Assembly (NCBI GenBank): GCA_016795065.1
Contig: JAEUIU010000016.1
Location: forward strand, 1 to 64,000
Direction of reading: 5' to 3'
From: Phycisphaerae bacterium
GTDB taxonomy: Bacteria; Planctomycetota; Phycisphaerae; Phycisphaerales; SM1A02
Length of the DNA: 64,000 nt
Below are positions 24,230 through 33,661 of this stretch, in pieces. The position numbers and the translations under genes are program-made. Numbering within the stretch: the first letter of the stretch is position 1; every line of letters starts with the position of its first letter. The notes under the pieces are model-generated. The model had not been told where the DNA came from, searched no databases, and was given only the letters and a program-made list of their open reading frames with translations.

Positions 24230-26257
24230 ATGACCATTCCAGCCAATGCCGCGCCATTCCCATGCGCATCCCGACACCGTTCAAAGGTCCTTCTCGCTGC
24301 CCTTGTCTTGGGGGCGTGCGTGACCACGGGCGCAACCGCAGGCGAGGTTTGCCCTTGCCTCGGCGACCTCACCGCAAATGGCGAGATTGGAGCTGATGAC
24401 CTTGCGATCATGCTGGGTGCGTGGGGCAACTGTCGGTCCTGTGCCAATTGCCCGGCTGACCTCTCCGGTGACTGCAAGGTTGACGCCACCGACTTGGCCA
24501 TTCTCCTCGGTGGGTGGGGGCCCTGCGGACCGACCCCGGCGAACGATCATTGCACGGACGCAAGCGACATCGTCTACTGGACCGGATCGGCGAATCCATT
24601 CTGCACCATCGGCGCTGACACGGACGGACCCCCTTCCACCTGCGGTGTCCCGTCCATCACGGCGATCGATGGGGATGTTTGGTATCGGTTCTATCCTTCG
24701 ATCGACGGCACGGTCCAAATTGGTGTCTGCGCCGATTTCGATGTTCGCATTGCCGTTTACGGCGAGAACATTTTCGGCAACTGCGCCTGTCCCGGCGGGC
24801 TCTTTGGTGCGCCGCTTCTGGGTTGCGCGGGAACGAGCAGCTTCTATGTGTGCGACCAGGCAGCTTCGCTCTTGGTTCCAGTCACGGGTGGCGACTGCTA
24901 CCTGCTTCGCGTCGGAGGCGCCCCCGGTCAACGCGGCAAGGGCAACATCGACCTGAACTTCTTCGTGCCGCCGTGCGAAATCGCGTCGTCGACCAAGCTG
25001 GCCGCGACTGGCATCGAGGCCGATACCGAATACGGCATCGCTGTCGATATCAGCGGCGACCTTGGCGTCGCCGGTGCGATCTTCGATGACATTCTCTTTG
25101 GCATGCAAAGCGCCGGTACGGCCCGGGTCTATCGCTATCAGGGCAATACGTGGACGCCTGAGGTCACGCTCATCGCGCCGGAGCCCTTTGCGTCACAGCG
25201 ATTCGGGGTCAGTCTCGCGGCCAGCGGTGATCGCATCGCCGTCGGTGCCGCGGACGTCGAGGCAGGCTGTCTTGCCGATCCCAACTGCGACACGGGTGCC
25301 GTTCATCTGTATGCATTCGACGGAACCAGTTGGAGTTTCGACCAGTCGCTGGTGCCCGCCAGCTCCGACGCCGATCCGCTGGACAAGTTCGGCTCGCGCG
25401 TTGACATCGACGGCAACCGCGTGATCGTCGGCGCCTGGGACGATTCAAATGCGAACGGGACGCGGGCAGGAGCGGCATATGTGTATCGGCCCATCATTTT
25501 CCTCGGAGCGGAGATCTGGATCCAGGACCAGAAGCTCATCGCGTCCAACGGGGACGACTTCGACAACTTTGCCTCGGACGTGGGCGTCAGCGGATCATGG
25601 GCGTTGGTGGGAGCCGATACCGACGAGCTAGGCGGCTCAGCCTATCTCTTCGAAGAGGTCGCCGGCACCTGGGTTCAACAGCAGATGCTCCATCCGACGA
25701 CGCTCGCCGCGTCGGCGGACTTCGGATACTCCGTCGCCATCGATGGTGACATCGCCGTGATCGGTGCCCCCGACTTTGGGGCGGGACCGGGCAAGGTCTA
25801 CGTGTACGAGCGATTTGCCGGTCTCGGCTGGCTTCTCACGGCGACCCTGACCGCCCATGACGGCGCCAACAACGATCGCTTTGGGGCAAGCGTCTCGATC
25901 GAGGGCGAGAAGCTCATCGTCGGAGCACCCGGCAACCTCGGCGGACGCGGAGCGGCATACCTCTACTGGCGTGTCTTCGGCGGCTGGGTCGAGCGGTCCA
26001 AGCTCGTTGCAGGTGACGCGGCCGTGAACGACAGCTTCGGCGGCAGCGTCGCGGTGACAGGCGAGGTCGGGGGCGGACTCGGCCTGATTGGTTCCTATCT
26101 CGATGACGTTGGGGCGGCGACCGATGCGGGTTCGGTCTACCGCTTCAACGGTCTCTTCGAATGCACGGGCAACGGCGTCGCCGAGGCGTGTGATATCGCC
26201 GACAACGGCTTGAGTGACGCGGACGCCGATGGCATCCCGGACATCTGCGAGCCCTAA
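24230..26257 (+). CDS. Secreted FG-GAP repeat protein with N-terminal dockerin-like domain
   Basis: The 675-residue product has a signal peptide (to about residue 38, TTGATAGE). A dockerin-like pair follows at about 42-97 (GDLTANGEIGADDLAIMLG; DLSGDCKVDATDLAILLGGW), then a PPC-like beta domain to about 250. From 260 to 640 come repeated FG-GAP blades of the form FGxSVxxxGDxxxVGAP, forming a beta-propeller. The tail NGVAEACDIADNGLSDADA is a form common at the ends of planctomycete secreted proteins. It is extracellular or surface-bound, and its ligand is unknown. It stands alone with a strong hairpin after it. Confidence 0.87.
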   Translation: MTIPANAAPFPCASRHRSKVLLAALVLGACVTTGATAGEVCPCLGDLTANGEIGADDLAIMLGAWGNCRSCANCPADLSGDCKVDATDLAILLGGWGPCGPTPANDHCTDASDIVYWTGSANPFCTIGADTDGPPSTCGVPSITAIDGDVWYRFYPSIDGTVQIGVCADFDVRIAVYGENIFGNCACPGGLFGAPLLGCAGTSSFYVCDQAASLLVPVTGGDCYLLRVGGAPGQRGKGNIDLNFFVPPCEIASSTKLAATGIEADTEYGIAVDISGDLGVAGAIFDDILFGMQSAGTARVYRYQGNTWTPEVTLIAPEPFASQRFGVSLAASGDRIAVGAADVEAGCLADPNCDTGAVHLYAFDGTSWSFDQSLVPASSDADPLDKFGSRVDIDGNRVIVGAWDDSNANGTRAGAAYVYRPIIFLGAEIWIQDQKLIASNGDDFDNFASDVGVSGSWALVGADTDELGGSAYLFEEVAGTWVQQQMLHPTTLAASADFGYSVAIDGDIAVIGAPDFGAGPGKVYVYERFAGLGWLLTATLTAHDGANNDRFGASVSIEGEKLIVGAPGNLGGRGAAYLYWRVFGGWVERSKLVAGDAAVNDSFGGSVAVTGEVGGGLGLIGSYLDDVGAATDAGSVYRFNGLFECTGNGVAEACDIADNGLSDADADGIPDICEP

Positions 26258-26293
26258 CCTTCATCACGGCTGCAAAGGCAGCGGCAAAACCCA

Positions 26294-26326
26294 ACAACGG
26301 GCGAGGCTGTGGTCCTCGCCCGTTGT
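26294..26326 (+). terminator. Intrinsic terminator-like hairpin
   Basis: A 13-bp perfect stem, ACAACGGGCGAGG and CCTCGCCCGTTGT, with a 7-base loop lies 37 bp after the FG-GAP gene stop and is followed by CTTCTG. About 190 bp without a gene follow before the convergent gene ending at 26516. Confidence 0.7.
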
Positions 26327-26515
26327 CTTCTGCCGATCGATGGTGAGTCGCTCATGACGGCTTGCGGCGAGCGTCATGGTGTGACGTGGACATCCCCATC
26401 GGACCGGAGAGGCTGCACGCGGTCAGGTGTCCTATTCTCCCCGCGCGACACCTGCCGACGTGCTCGAGAGTCTGCGATACGTCGCTCCCGCAGCCCGTGC
26501 GGGATCAGCGAACTG

Positions 26516-26689
26516 TTAGGTCACCTTTCCCCGGCGGAGAAGGCCTGCCACGAGCGAAATGAGGAAGAGGACGAGAAAGACGAGGAAGAGCACCTTGGCG
26601 ATCGAGACGGCGCCGGAGGCGATGCCGCCGAAGCCAAACACGGCCGCCACAATCGCGATGATGAAGAAGACGGCTGCCCAATAGAGCAT
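26516..26689 (-). CDS. DUF1328 small membrane protein
   Basis: The 57-residue protein [19 protein letters not shown], then [20 protein letters not shown], has two membrane helices and matches the DUF1328 (YtjA) family in length and in the GFGGIA turn. These proteins are often induced by envelope or osmotic stress. AGGAG upstream supports ATG 26689. It follows the entericidin-like gene by 70 bp and may share its transcript. Confidence 0.88.
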   Translation of the reverse strand: MLYWAAVFFIIAIVAAVFGFGGIASGAVSIAKVLFLVFLVLFLISLVAGLLRRGKVT

Positions 26690-26759
26690 GGGAACTCCTT
26701 GTGATGCCTGCACTCAGGCAGGCGACGGATCCGAAGCTGAGGAACCGAGCCTCGACGTA

Positions 26760-26981
26760 TCAGTCGTTGATGGCGTCCTTCGTGTCCTCAGCCACGTCCT
26801 GAAGGCCCTCACCGGCTGCCTCGACGTCCTCGCCGACGCCTCGGGTCGTGTTGCAGCCACCCAAGAAGAGCGGGAGGACCATCGCCAAAGCCGTCACCGA
26901 GATCGGGATGGCAAGGCCGAAGAACACGCTAGCTGATTCGGCGCCCGTTCCAGCCGCAGGCATGTCGCGGATGTCGCGCAT
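26760..26981 (-). CDS. Entericidin-like small lipoprotein
   Basis: A 73-residue protein with one hydrophobic segment (PISVTALAMVLPLF), a lipobox FLGGC and the family tail NTTRGVGEDVEAAGEGLQD. The entericidin family comprises small membrane-lipid-anchored peptides linked to stress. GGAGG nine bases upstream supports ATG 26981. The segment before the hydrophobic core is longer (about 35 residues) than in enterobacterial members. Confidence 0.8.
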   Translation of the reverse strand: MRDIRDMPAAGTGAESASVFFGLAIPISVTALAMVLPLFLGGCNTTRGVGEDVEAAGEGLQDVAEDTKDAIND

Positions 26982-27151
26982 GATGTGATTCCTCCGTTGG
27001 TGGAACGCGGTCGAACGTCGAGTTCGATATGCCGCATTCCTCACGAGGAATCTACGGCCTGCCGGATCTCGTGACCCTCAAGCAGTCGCCCGAAACGGGT
27101 CTGTCGGTTCGCCGGAATGGGCGTGTCAATTCGAAAGAACCGCGGGGAAGG

Positions 27152-27586
27152 TCAGTCGCGCCATTTGTCGAGGACAACGCCGTCGCGAAGCTGGACAAAC
27201 GTCAAGGACTGACGCACGCGAGGTTCTTCCTTCTCTCCGGTGGACCACACTGTCACCGCGGCAAGCTGCTCGCGATTCGGCTGGTAGGCCCAACGCCAGA
27301 TCTCGGTCCCGTCATTCAAACCCGTGCGTGCATCGGGTTCGCCGAGCACTGCGAGGATCCAATCGGCCTTCGTCTCCCCTGCATCGATGTGATCAAAGAG
27401 CGCCTCGGAGACATACGTACCCGAGTAGTTGATCGAGGGACCTGAGATTTCCATCCTGATCGGTCCCTGCAAGTTCAGTTCGCCCCGTATCGCCATGTCT
27501 CCGTCGAGTGTCATGCGCGATTCGCCGCATGCCGCCAGGCAAAGGGCTATCGCAGTCGCACCAGCCTTCATCAACAGCTGTGGCAT
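27152..27586 (-). CDS. Predicted lipoprotein with a BamE/SmpA-like pattern
   Basis: The 144-residue protein has a lipoprotein signal, LMKAGATAIALCLAAC, with Cys near 20. The C-terminal half, AGETKADWILAVLGEPDAR then TEIWRWAY, has the layout of SmpA/OmlA (BamE) folds: a helix, the GxPD turn and a strand with Trp. A role in the outer envelope is possible. AGGAGG six bases before ATG 27586 decides the start. It is divergent from the next gene. Confidence 0.7.
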   Translation of the reverse strand: MPQLLMKAGATAIALCLAACGESRMTLDGDMAIRGELNLQGPIRMEISGPSINYSGTYVSEALFDHIDAGETKADWILAVLGEPDARTGLNDGTEIWRWAYQPNREQLAAVTVWSTGEKEEPRVRQSLTFVQLRDGVVLDKWRD

Positions 27587-27782
27587 CGGTTCCTCCTTGT
27601 CGGACATCGCGCCATCGGCGCGCCCTGCCGCGTCACGAACGTACGCCATGTGCCGTCCACCGTCGTTGCGGCAGCCGCCTGAATGCCGCTTCACCTCGGC
27701 TTCGCTGTGATACGCTCGAAACGTGGCTCCTTCACGACATGTGCACTGGTCGGCGTTGACCTGCCGTCTCAAGGAAACTGAC

Positions 27783-28298
27783 GTGTACTTGGGGCTCGCG
27801 GCGAGTCTCGACGATCTCATTTGCGACCTGGTCAGCGCTCGACAGATGGTTGCCTTCCCTCTCCAGGCCGTGCTGATGACCTCGGCCGACATCGAGGCCA
27901 CGCCGCTGCGCATCGTCGCGGTGCGCGACCCGCGGATAGTCGACATTCGGCACGACCCCGGCGCGGCACAGGTCGAGCCCGGCTTCGAGCGAGTGAAGCT
28001 CACGATTCGCTTGGACAGAGTCACGTCACCGAGCGACTCCGGCGATCCGACTGCGGTCGAGGCCAAGGCCCCTACGCGTGCGGCCGCACCTCGCTCGGCG
28101 ACCGAGATGCCGAAGCCGGTCATGGCCTTTCTCATGACGGTGGGGCTGCCCATTCAGGAGGAGGACGCCTTCTTCGGCACCGTCATCCATGACTTCGTGT
28201 CGAAGTCATGGATGACCTTTCCGTCGCTCCTTCGAAGTCTCGGATGCACGACCGCGGAGCACATCGCCGAGGGCGGCTGCGACGCGTGCCGTCGATAG
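27783..28298 (+). CDS. Hypothetical protein
   Basis: A 171-residue frame starts at GTG 27783 with AAGGAA six bases upstream. It begins YLGLAASLDDLICDLVSARQ and ends with a Cys pair, GGCDACRR. No family is recognised, and no signal peptide or membrane helix is seen. Codon use is like that of its neighbours, with G/C in third positions. It is convergent with the response-regulator gene, with 17 bp between their ends. Confidence 0.55.
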   Translation: MYLGLAASLDDLICDLVSARQMVAFPLQAVLMTSADIEATPLRIVAVRDPRIVDIRHDPGAAQVEPGFERVKLTIRLDRVTSPSDSGDPTAVEAKAPTRAAAPRSATEMPKPVMAFLMTVGLPIQEEDAFFGTVIHDFVSKSWMTFPSLLRSLGCTTAEHIAEGGCDACRR

Positions 28299-28315
28299 CC
28301 GGTCGCGTGAGGGCC

Positions 28316-28786
28316 TCACGCCCCATCACTGGTTCGCGGGTGAAGCTGCGAAAGCTCGTGCCACTCGGGCCCAAGCAGGAACTCCCCCCGCGCAACCCGG
28401 CGAATCGAGCTGACAATCGTCTCGACGTCGGCGTGCTTGCTGACGAATCCCCATGCCCCGGCGTCGATCGCCCGTTCGACGAGATCAGGCCGAGTATGCC
28501 CACTGAAGATAAGCACCCGCGCCGGACTTGCCCGTGCCACCAGATCGCCCAACGCCTCGAGCGGATCGCAGCCGGGCATGTCCAGATCGAGCAGGACGAC
28601 ATCCGGGCGCTGCCGATCGACGGACTCAACCATGAGCGAGGCGTCCTCGACCGGCGTCAGCCACTCGAAACCGCCGAGCAATCCCAACTTGATCGCCAAG
28701 GCCTCGATGACGAGCGGATTGTCGTCAACACAGAGCACCCTCAAGGGCGCAGGACCAGGTCGCTGCGTGGACGATGGCAAGAACAT
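28316..28786 (-). CDS. Stand-alone response-regulator receiver protein
   Basis: The 156-residue protein is one receiver domain: CVDDNPLVIEAL with the acidic pair, VVLLDLDMPG with the phosphorylated Asp, FSGHTRP and the lysine strand WGFVSKH. No DNA-binding domain follows. It starts 3 bp after the kinase gene, so the two are cotranscribed. It may be an output by protein contact or a phosphate sink. Confidence 0.87.
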   Translation of the reverse strand: MFLPSSTQRPGPAPLRVLCVDDNPLVIEALAIKLGLLGGFEWLTPVEDASLMVESVDRQRPDVVLLDLDMPGCDPLEALGDLVARASPARVLIFSGHTRPDLVERAIDAGAWGFVSKHADVETIVSSIRRVARGEFLLGPEWHELSQLHPRTSDGA

Positions 28787-28789
28787 CGA

Positions 28790-31699
28790 TCAACCTGCCA
28801 CAATCTGACGAGCGGCTTGGCGCTCGTCGTCGGGTTCGTTCGAAGGACGGTCGAGCTCCTCTGCCAGAGCTGACACGGTCGTTCTGAGCGTTCGTCGAAT
28901 CATCGACGGAGCGACTTGCTCAACCCATTGAACCTCATGCAATTGGACACCGTTCTGCACGTCGCGGTCGTCGGGCAGTCTCCCGAATGCGAGGATCCTC
29001 CGAGACTGCGGTCGGCCAGATTGCGCGAAGTGCTCGGCCTGCTCGATCGTCAGGATTGCCGCGTCAGTCACCCAGACCACTCCCCGCACCTCGCCCCCGA
29101 GCACCAGTTCCGGAAGCGACTCATGGATGACCTCGTCGACCTCACACCCAAGTGCGCGAGCCACGGTGGTGGCATACGCACGGAGTCGACCATCCGCGAG
29201 ACTCACAACCGCCCGAATCGGTGGCCGATGGGCCGCCGGCTCGGACTTGGCTGGTGGCGGAGCTGCCTCCGGTAGCGTCAACAGGAACGACGTTCCTTTC
29301 CCCGGCACCGAGTCGATCTCGATCGTCCCTCCGCACTGCTGCACGATGCCGTGCACCAGTGACAGCCCCAATCCGGTTGAGATCCCGCGTGCCTTGCTCG
29401 TGAAGAAGGGCTCCATGCAGCGAGCCCGTACCTCAGGCGCCATCCCGGCACCGTTGTCGCTGACCATGATCCGAACGCCGCGCCCGTCCGGGCTTCGCTC
29501 CGCGGCGATTCGTACCCAACCGCCGCGGCGGTCCTTCAACGCGTCTCCGGCATTCTGGACGAGGTTGAAGATGGCTTGCGTCAGGCGATGGCGCGAAACG
29601 GCAACGATCGGCACGTCCGCCGCGATGTGGCGCTCGAGCTCGGCGCCGCGAGGCAGGCAGTTCTTGAGGAAGGAATGGACGTCCGACCACCATTCGGTCA
29701 GGTCCGTTGCTTCAAAAGCGGCCGGTCGCTCCGGATCGAGGGAGAGGAGACGAAGCCCATTGGCAAGCCGCTGCAGGTATTCGGCCGACTTCCCGATGGC
29801 CCGCACGTCCTCCTCGACATTCGGCGGGACTCCCTTGATCACCATCGCCTCGAGTCGAAGGCGCACCGGCAGGAGGAGGTTGCCCATGTCATGGCCGAGG
29901 CCGGCGCAGAGGGTCCCAAGCGCCGCCATGCGCTCGGAGAGCCGCAATTGGGTATGCGACTCCTCGAGGGCGAGCGTACGGGCTGCGACGAGTTCCTCAA
30001 GACGATTGCGATAGCGCTCGAGTTCACCTTCGGCGCGCTTGCGATCGGTGATGTCTTGGATGACCGCAATGAGGTGCGTGGTCCGTCCGGAGGAATCGCA
30101 CGCCGCGGTCAGCGAGGTCGCCCCGAAGACGGCCCCTCCATCCGCGTGGCGAAACTGGAACTCGACCGTGACTGCTCCCTCGGTGCCGTCAACGAGGCTC
30201 TGGAGAATCGATGCCGCACGGCTTCGTTCGATCGGTTCCAACGTCTCGGAGAAGATGTTGCCCTCCAGTTCGGGCGCGGCCACGCCGAGCATCTCGCAAA
30301 GGCGCCTGTTGACCAGCGTGAATCGACCCGTGGTCGGTTCGATCTGGGCCTTGCCGACGCCGGCACATTCGAAGCTGCGGCGAAATGCCTGTTCTCGGTC
30401 ACGCGCGGAACGTTCCGCATCCCGGAGGACAGAGACATCGACAAACGCCGCTACGCTTCCGCGGGGGCGGCCGCTGGCATCAAGCAGAGCCGACGCGTAC
30501 TGGTAGACGCAACGCCGAGTGCCGTCGGGCCGCACGATCTCAAACTCCACCGGGCCGATCGGGCGTCCCGTGGCCATCGTCTCACGCATCGGTTCGCGGA
30601 GGGGTGTCGGAAGGACCTCTTCCGAGACCATGCCTGCGATGCCATCAAGCCGCGCCGAAGGAGGAACTCCGACGATGGCCGAACCCGCAGCGTTGACCGT
30701 CAGGATGCGGCAGCGTTCGTCGAATGAGACGGCAATGCCGATCGGCGCGGTGTCGAGAACTGCCTGCAGTTCCTGGGCTCGCTCAGCAAGCCGTTCTCGC
30801 AGGTCCTGGATGGTTCGCTCAATCGTGCGCTTCGAGAGGCACTCGCCCGTTTCGACGGCAATCTCCGCCAAGCCGCGCAACGAGCGTGCGTCGGAGGCGA
30901 AGGGCTCGCTTCCGCGCAGTTCCAAGAGCAACCCTCGTCGGACGCCCTGCTCGCTCTGGACGGTCAGCGGGATCGCCAGCACATGGGCTCCGTGGGGCTC
31001 GGATCGGGTATCCGATCCGACTGCGAGGCGACCGCCTTCCATCGCTAGAAGCCCCGTCTTGCTCGGTTCCGCGCCAGGGAGTCGACCTATGTCGTCACTC
31101 CCAGACCCGGCGCTCTGCTTCGCATCAGCCCTTCTCTCGGTGGCGCTCACCACGACGCGCGGCTGGTTCTGGTCGAAGCTCCATGCGTGGCCATACGTTC
31201 CCCCCAACCGATCCAACAGCACACCCAGCACCCCGATCATCGCCTGCTCTTCTGAGTGCGCCTCGCTGATTCTCCGTCGAACGTCCATACGAAGTTGCTG
31301 GTGGGTGCTGTGCAAGAGTCCATAGCGCCTGGCCTGAACGAGGCGATCGATGATGATCGAGATCACCACACTCTGGACGATGAAGGCAGAGGCCCGCAGC
31401 CACTGGGGAAGGGCGAGCTGGCCCCATCCGCCGGAGGTCGGCGCGACATGCAACGCGACGATCAGGAACGCGAACGCGAACGATGTCACCAGGCCGGGAC
31501 CAAGCCCGCCGAACCACGCGGCCGCAACGACACCGAGGATGCCAAAGAGGTATGGGGCGACAGCGACGTCGATGACTGGATCAAGCCAATGTCGCACCGC
31601 CACCAACAGCAGCGCCATCATTACGGCAATGGCATAGCGCCCCGGAGCCGAATGGCGAAGGGAACGCACGATAGTCAAACCGCCTGCACTCCGGCCCAT
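28790..31699 (-). CDS. Membrane hybrid-like sensor histidine kinase with GAF and two PAS domains
   Basis: The 969-residue protein has an N-terminal DUF4118-like membrane part (helices at about 22-36, 47-63, 68-85 and 104-119) and a GAF-like region at 145-285. PAS domains lie at 305-430 and 435-555. A HisKA segment follows with GLGHDMGNLLLP (His 603), then an HATPase with NLVQNAGDAL, DNGAGM and GLGLSLVHGIV. Residues 825-945 fold like a receiver but lack the phospho-acceptor pattern. It lies between a NarL-type regulator and a single receiver, all on one strand. The signal is unknown; GAF and PAS suggest a small ligand or redox input. Confidence 0.9.
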   Translation of the reverse strand: MGRSAGGLTIVRSLRHSAPGRYAIAVMMALLLVAVRHWLDPVIDVAVAPYLFGILGVVAAAWFGGLGPGLVTSFAFAFLIVALHVAPTSGGWGQLALPQWLRASAFIVQSVVISIIIDRLVQARRYGLLHSTHQQLRMDVRRRISEAHSEEQAMIGVLGVLLDRLGGTYGHAWSFDQNQPRVVVSATERRADAKQSAGSGSDDIGRLPGAEPSKTGLLAMEGGRLAVGSDTRSEPHGAHVLAIPLTVQSEQGVRRGLLLELRGSEPFASDARSLRGLAEIAVETGECLSKRTIERTIQDLRERLAERAQELQAVLDTAPIGIAVSFDERCRILTVNAAGSAIVGVPPSARLDGIAGMVSEEVLPTPLREPMRETMATGRPIGPVEFEIVRPDGTRRCVYQYASALLDASGRPRGSVAAFVDVSVLRDAERSARDREQAFRRSFECAGVGKAQIEPTTGRFTLVNRRLCEMLGVAAPELEGNIFSETLEPIERSRAASILQSLVDGTEGAVTVEFQFRHADGGAVFGATSLTAACDSSGRTTHLIAVIQDITDRKRAEGELERYRNRLEELVAARTLALEESHTQLRLSERMAALGTLCAGLGHDMGNLLLPVRLRLEAMVIKGVPPNVEEDVRAIGKSAEYLQRLANGLRLLSLDPERPAAFEATDLTEWWSDVHSFLKNCLPRGAELERHIAADVPIVAVSRHRLTQAIFNLVQNAGDALKDRRGGWVRIAAERSPDGRGVRIMVSDNGAGMAPEVRARCMEPFFTSKARGISTGLGLSLVHGIVQQCGGTIEIDSVPGKGTSFLLTLPEAAPPPAKSEPAAHRPPIRAVVSLADGRLRAYATTVARALGCEVDEVIHESLPELVLGGEVRGVVWVTDAAILTIEQAEHFAQSGRPQSRRILAFGRLPDDRDVQNGVQLHEVQWVEQVAPSMIRRTLRTTVSALAEELDRPSNEPDDERQAARQIVAG

Positions 31700-31741
31700 C
31701 CCGACTCCTCCGATCCGTCCCGTGGGACGTCATCCCGGAAC

Positions 31742-32398
31742 TTAGGCTTCGACGAGCCCCTCGGCGATCGCAAACCGAGTCAATTCGGCACGGTCGTGGA
31801 TGTCGAGCTTCTTCATGATCGAGGTGTGCTGCGAGTCGATCGTCTTCATGCTGCGGCAAAAGGCCCGGGCGATATCGGCCCGCGACATGCCGCGCCCGAC
31901 GAGACGCAACACTTCCAGTTCGCGCGGGGAGAGCAGGCTCAGGCGGCTGCGTCCGTCGCTTCCGGGGTTGTTGCGCGTTGACCGGAGGCGCTCGGCAACC
32001 TCCTCGCTCACCGCAAGGCGACCGGACGCGGCCCGACGGATACCGTCAATGATCGCGGTTGGCTTGTCACCCTTCCAGAAGTACCCCACAGCGCCGCGCG
32101 AAAGGGCGGTGTCAATGTAGTGATCACGTATGTGGGCCGAGAGAATCACGACCTTCACCGCGGGAAGCGCGGCTCGCAGGTCGATGAGCCGATCCAGCGG
32201 ACTCACGCCAGGCATGTCGATGTCGAGGAGGATCACGTTGGCATGAAGCTCACGAGCTCGCTCGACGACCGATTCCGCGTCGGGAAGGCGACCGACATAC
32301 GCGATGTCGGGTTCAACCGACATGCGTGCAGCAAGTCCTTCGATGAGGAGTTCATGATCGTCGACGCAAAGCACGTTGATGGGTGCGCGCAGAGCCAT
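31742..32398 (-). CDS. NarL/FixJ-type response regulator
   Basis: The 218-residue protein has a receiver domain (VLCVDDHELLIEGL, VILLDIDMPG, LSAHIRD, AVGYFWKGD) and a LuxR-type helix-turn-helix (LSPRELEVLRLVGRGMSRAD, MKTIDSQHTSIMKKLDI). It is a DNA-binding regulator, probably phosphorylated by the kinase encoded 42 bp downstream. It is the first gene of the three-gene operon, so it may control its own transcription from the 280-bp divergent region upstream. Confidence 0.92.
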   Translation of the reverse strand: MALRAPINVLCVDDHELLIEGLAARMSVEPDIAYVGRLPDAESVVERARELHANVILLDIDMPGVSPLDRLIDLRAALPAVKVVILSAHIRDHYIDTALSRGAVGYFWKGDKPTAIIDGIRRAASGRLAVSEEVAERLRSTRNNPGSDGRSRLSLLSPRELEVLRLVGRGMSRADIARAFCRSMKTIDSQHTSIMKKLDIHDRAELTRFAIAEGLVEA

Positions 32399-32681
32399 GA
32401 GCCGAATGTAGCACCGCCTTTCACGCCGCCGCGCTACCGAATCGACGAGTGGTCATGACCGGCGGTCAATCCGGCGGTTTCGGGCGATCGCCCGACGTAT
32501 CGGCCGTGCGCGTCCGCACAACAGCCCAAGGCGATGGGTGTTTCGGGCAACCGCCTCACAGCCGTGCCTGCGATCTTCGGCGAAGGTCTCCTCATGACGC
32601 GTCGCATCGTGTGACGCGCGTTTCCGTCCGCCGCCCGCCCATTCGTGGGCTCGGGCACGAGACGGTTCACAGGAGGTGAAC

Positions 32682-33258
32682 ATGGATTCGAACAAGAACG
32701 CGCCGGAGAGTCGGGAGCGCGCGAACGACGGATCGCATCCGGTCGGCACCGGGTTGGGCGCGGCTGCGGGCGGAGTGACGGGATTGGGGATCGGCGCCGC
32801 TCTCGGCGGGCCGGTGGGAGCGGCAATCGGTGCCGCAGCGGGAGCGGTGGCAGGCGGACTCGGGGGGAAAGAGGGTTGCAGAAGCAGTCGATCCAGCGGC
32901 CGAAGAAGCCTATTGGCGCCAGAACTATGCAACGCGCCCATATGTCGATCCGGAGGATCCGTTTGATCTCTACTTTCCCGCCTATCGCTTGGGTTGGGAG
33001 TCGAGGGCCCGTACCTGGGAAGAACGCGACCTCACCTTCACCGATATCGAGGATCGGCTCGCCAGCGAATGGAATCGCCTGTCGACCAAGACAGAGCTGA
33101 CCTGGGAGAAGGCCAAGAGCGCCGTTCGGGACGCATGGGATCGCCTGGCGATCGATCGCGCCGAGAACGAGGGGATGCCGCCGCTTCGTCGACATGATTC
33201 GACCGTGACGGGCGGCAACTACCCGAAGGGCGGGCAGACGCCAGGCTCGCGCATCTGA
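32682..33258 (+). pseudogene. Glycine-zipper protein gene with a one-base frameshift
   Basis: The first frame (ATG 32682, with AGGAGG upstream) encodes GLGAAAGGVTGLGIGAALGG and a glycine zipper. At the G/A run near 32862-32875 the family sequence moves to the next frame: VAEAVDPAAEEAYWRQNY, RPYVDPEDPFD, then AKSAVRDAWDRL. In intact homologues these parts form one protein of about 190 residues. The break is thus a single-base change, either a real mutation or a sequence error. The glycine zipper suggests membrane contact. Confidence 0.8.
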
Positions 33259-33340
33259 CCAACGGGCATCATCGACGCCATCGGGAGACGATGATTTGAA
33301 AGCGAAACGCTTTTCCTCTTCCTCGGAAGCACGACGGAAT

Positions 33341-33366
33341 GGGGGCGGGCCTCTTGGCTCGCCCCC
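33341..33366. terminator. Hairpin between convergent genes, in a 400-bp spacer
   Basis: An 11-bp stem, GGGGGCGGGCC and GGCTCGCCCCC (one G-T pair on the RNA), has the loop TCTT and is followed by TTCT. A weaker ATCATCG/CGATGAT pair lies at about 33266-33293. The rest of the 33259-33661 spacer shows no gene. Confidence 0.55.
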
Positions 33367-33661
33367 TTCTGAGCTTCGCAACGGCCGGCCCGAACGAAAG
33401 GTCCGGACACCACGTCTGAGGACGCCAGCGAACGCCTCGGGCTACACGGTAGGTCAATTGGTCGTGGGTCCGTGGGTCGTACACATCGTCTGCCGTCAGC
33501 CCCAAAGTCCCCGCCCGGGCCGCTGAGCCCAGGGCCAAGGGCATCCCACCATCGAGATCTCTCGTTGAGAGCGGGCCAAGCCAACAGCTTCGGCTCTTGG
33601 GGCTTCGGCACATTCATCGGCAGCCGCGCGCCCATGAGGTTCCTTCCGTTGGTTCACGCTC

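Noticed and set aside
33219-33635. Minus-strand open frame in the spacer near nadR
   Set aside because: It overlaps a hairpin and the frameshifted gene end, has no ribosome-binding site and no family likeness.
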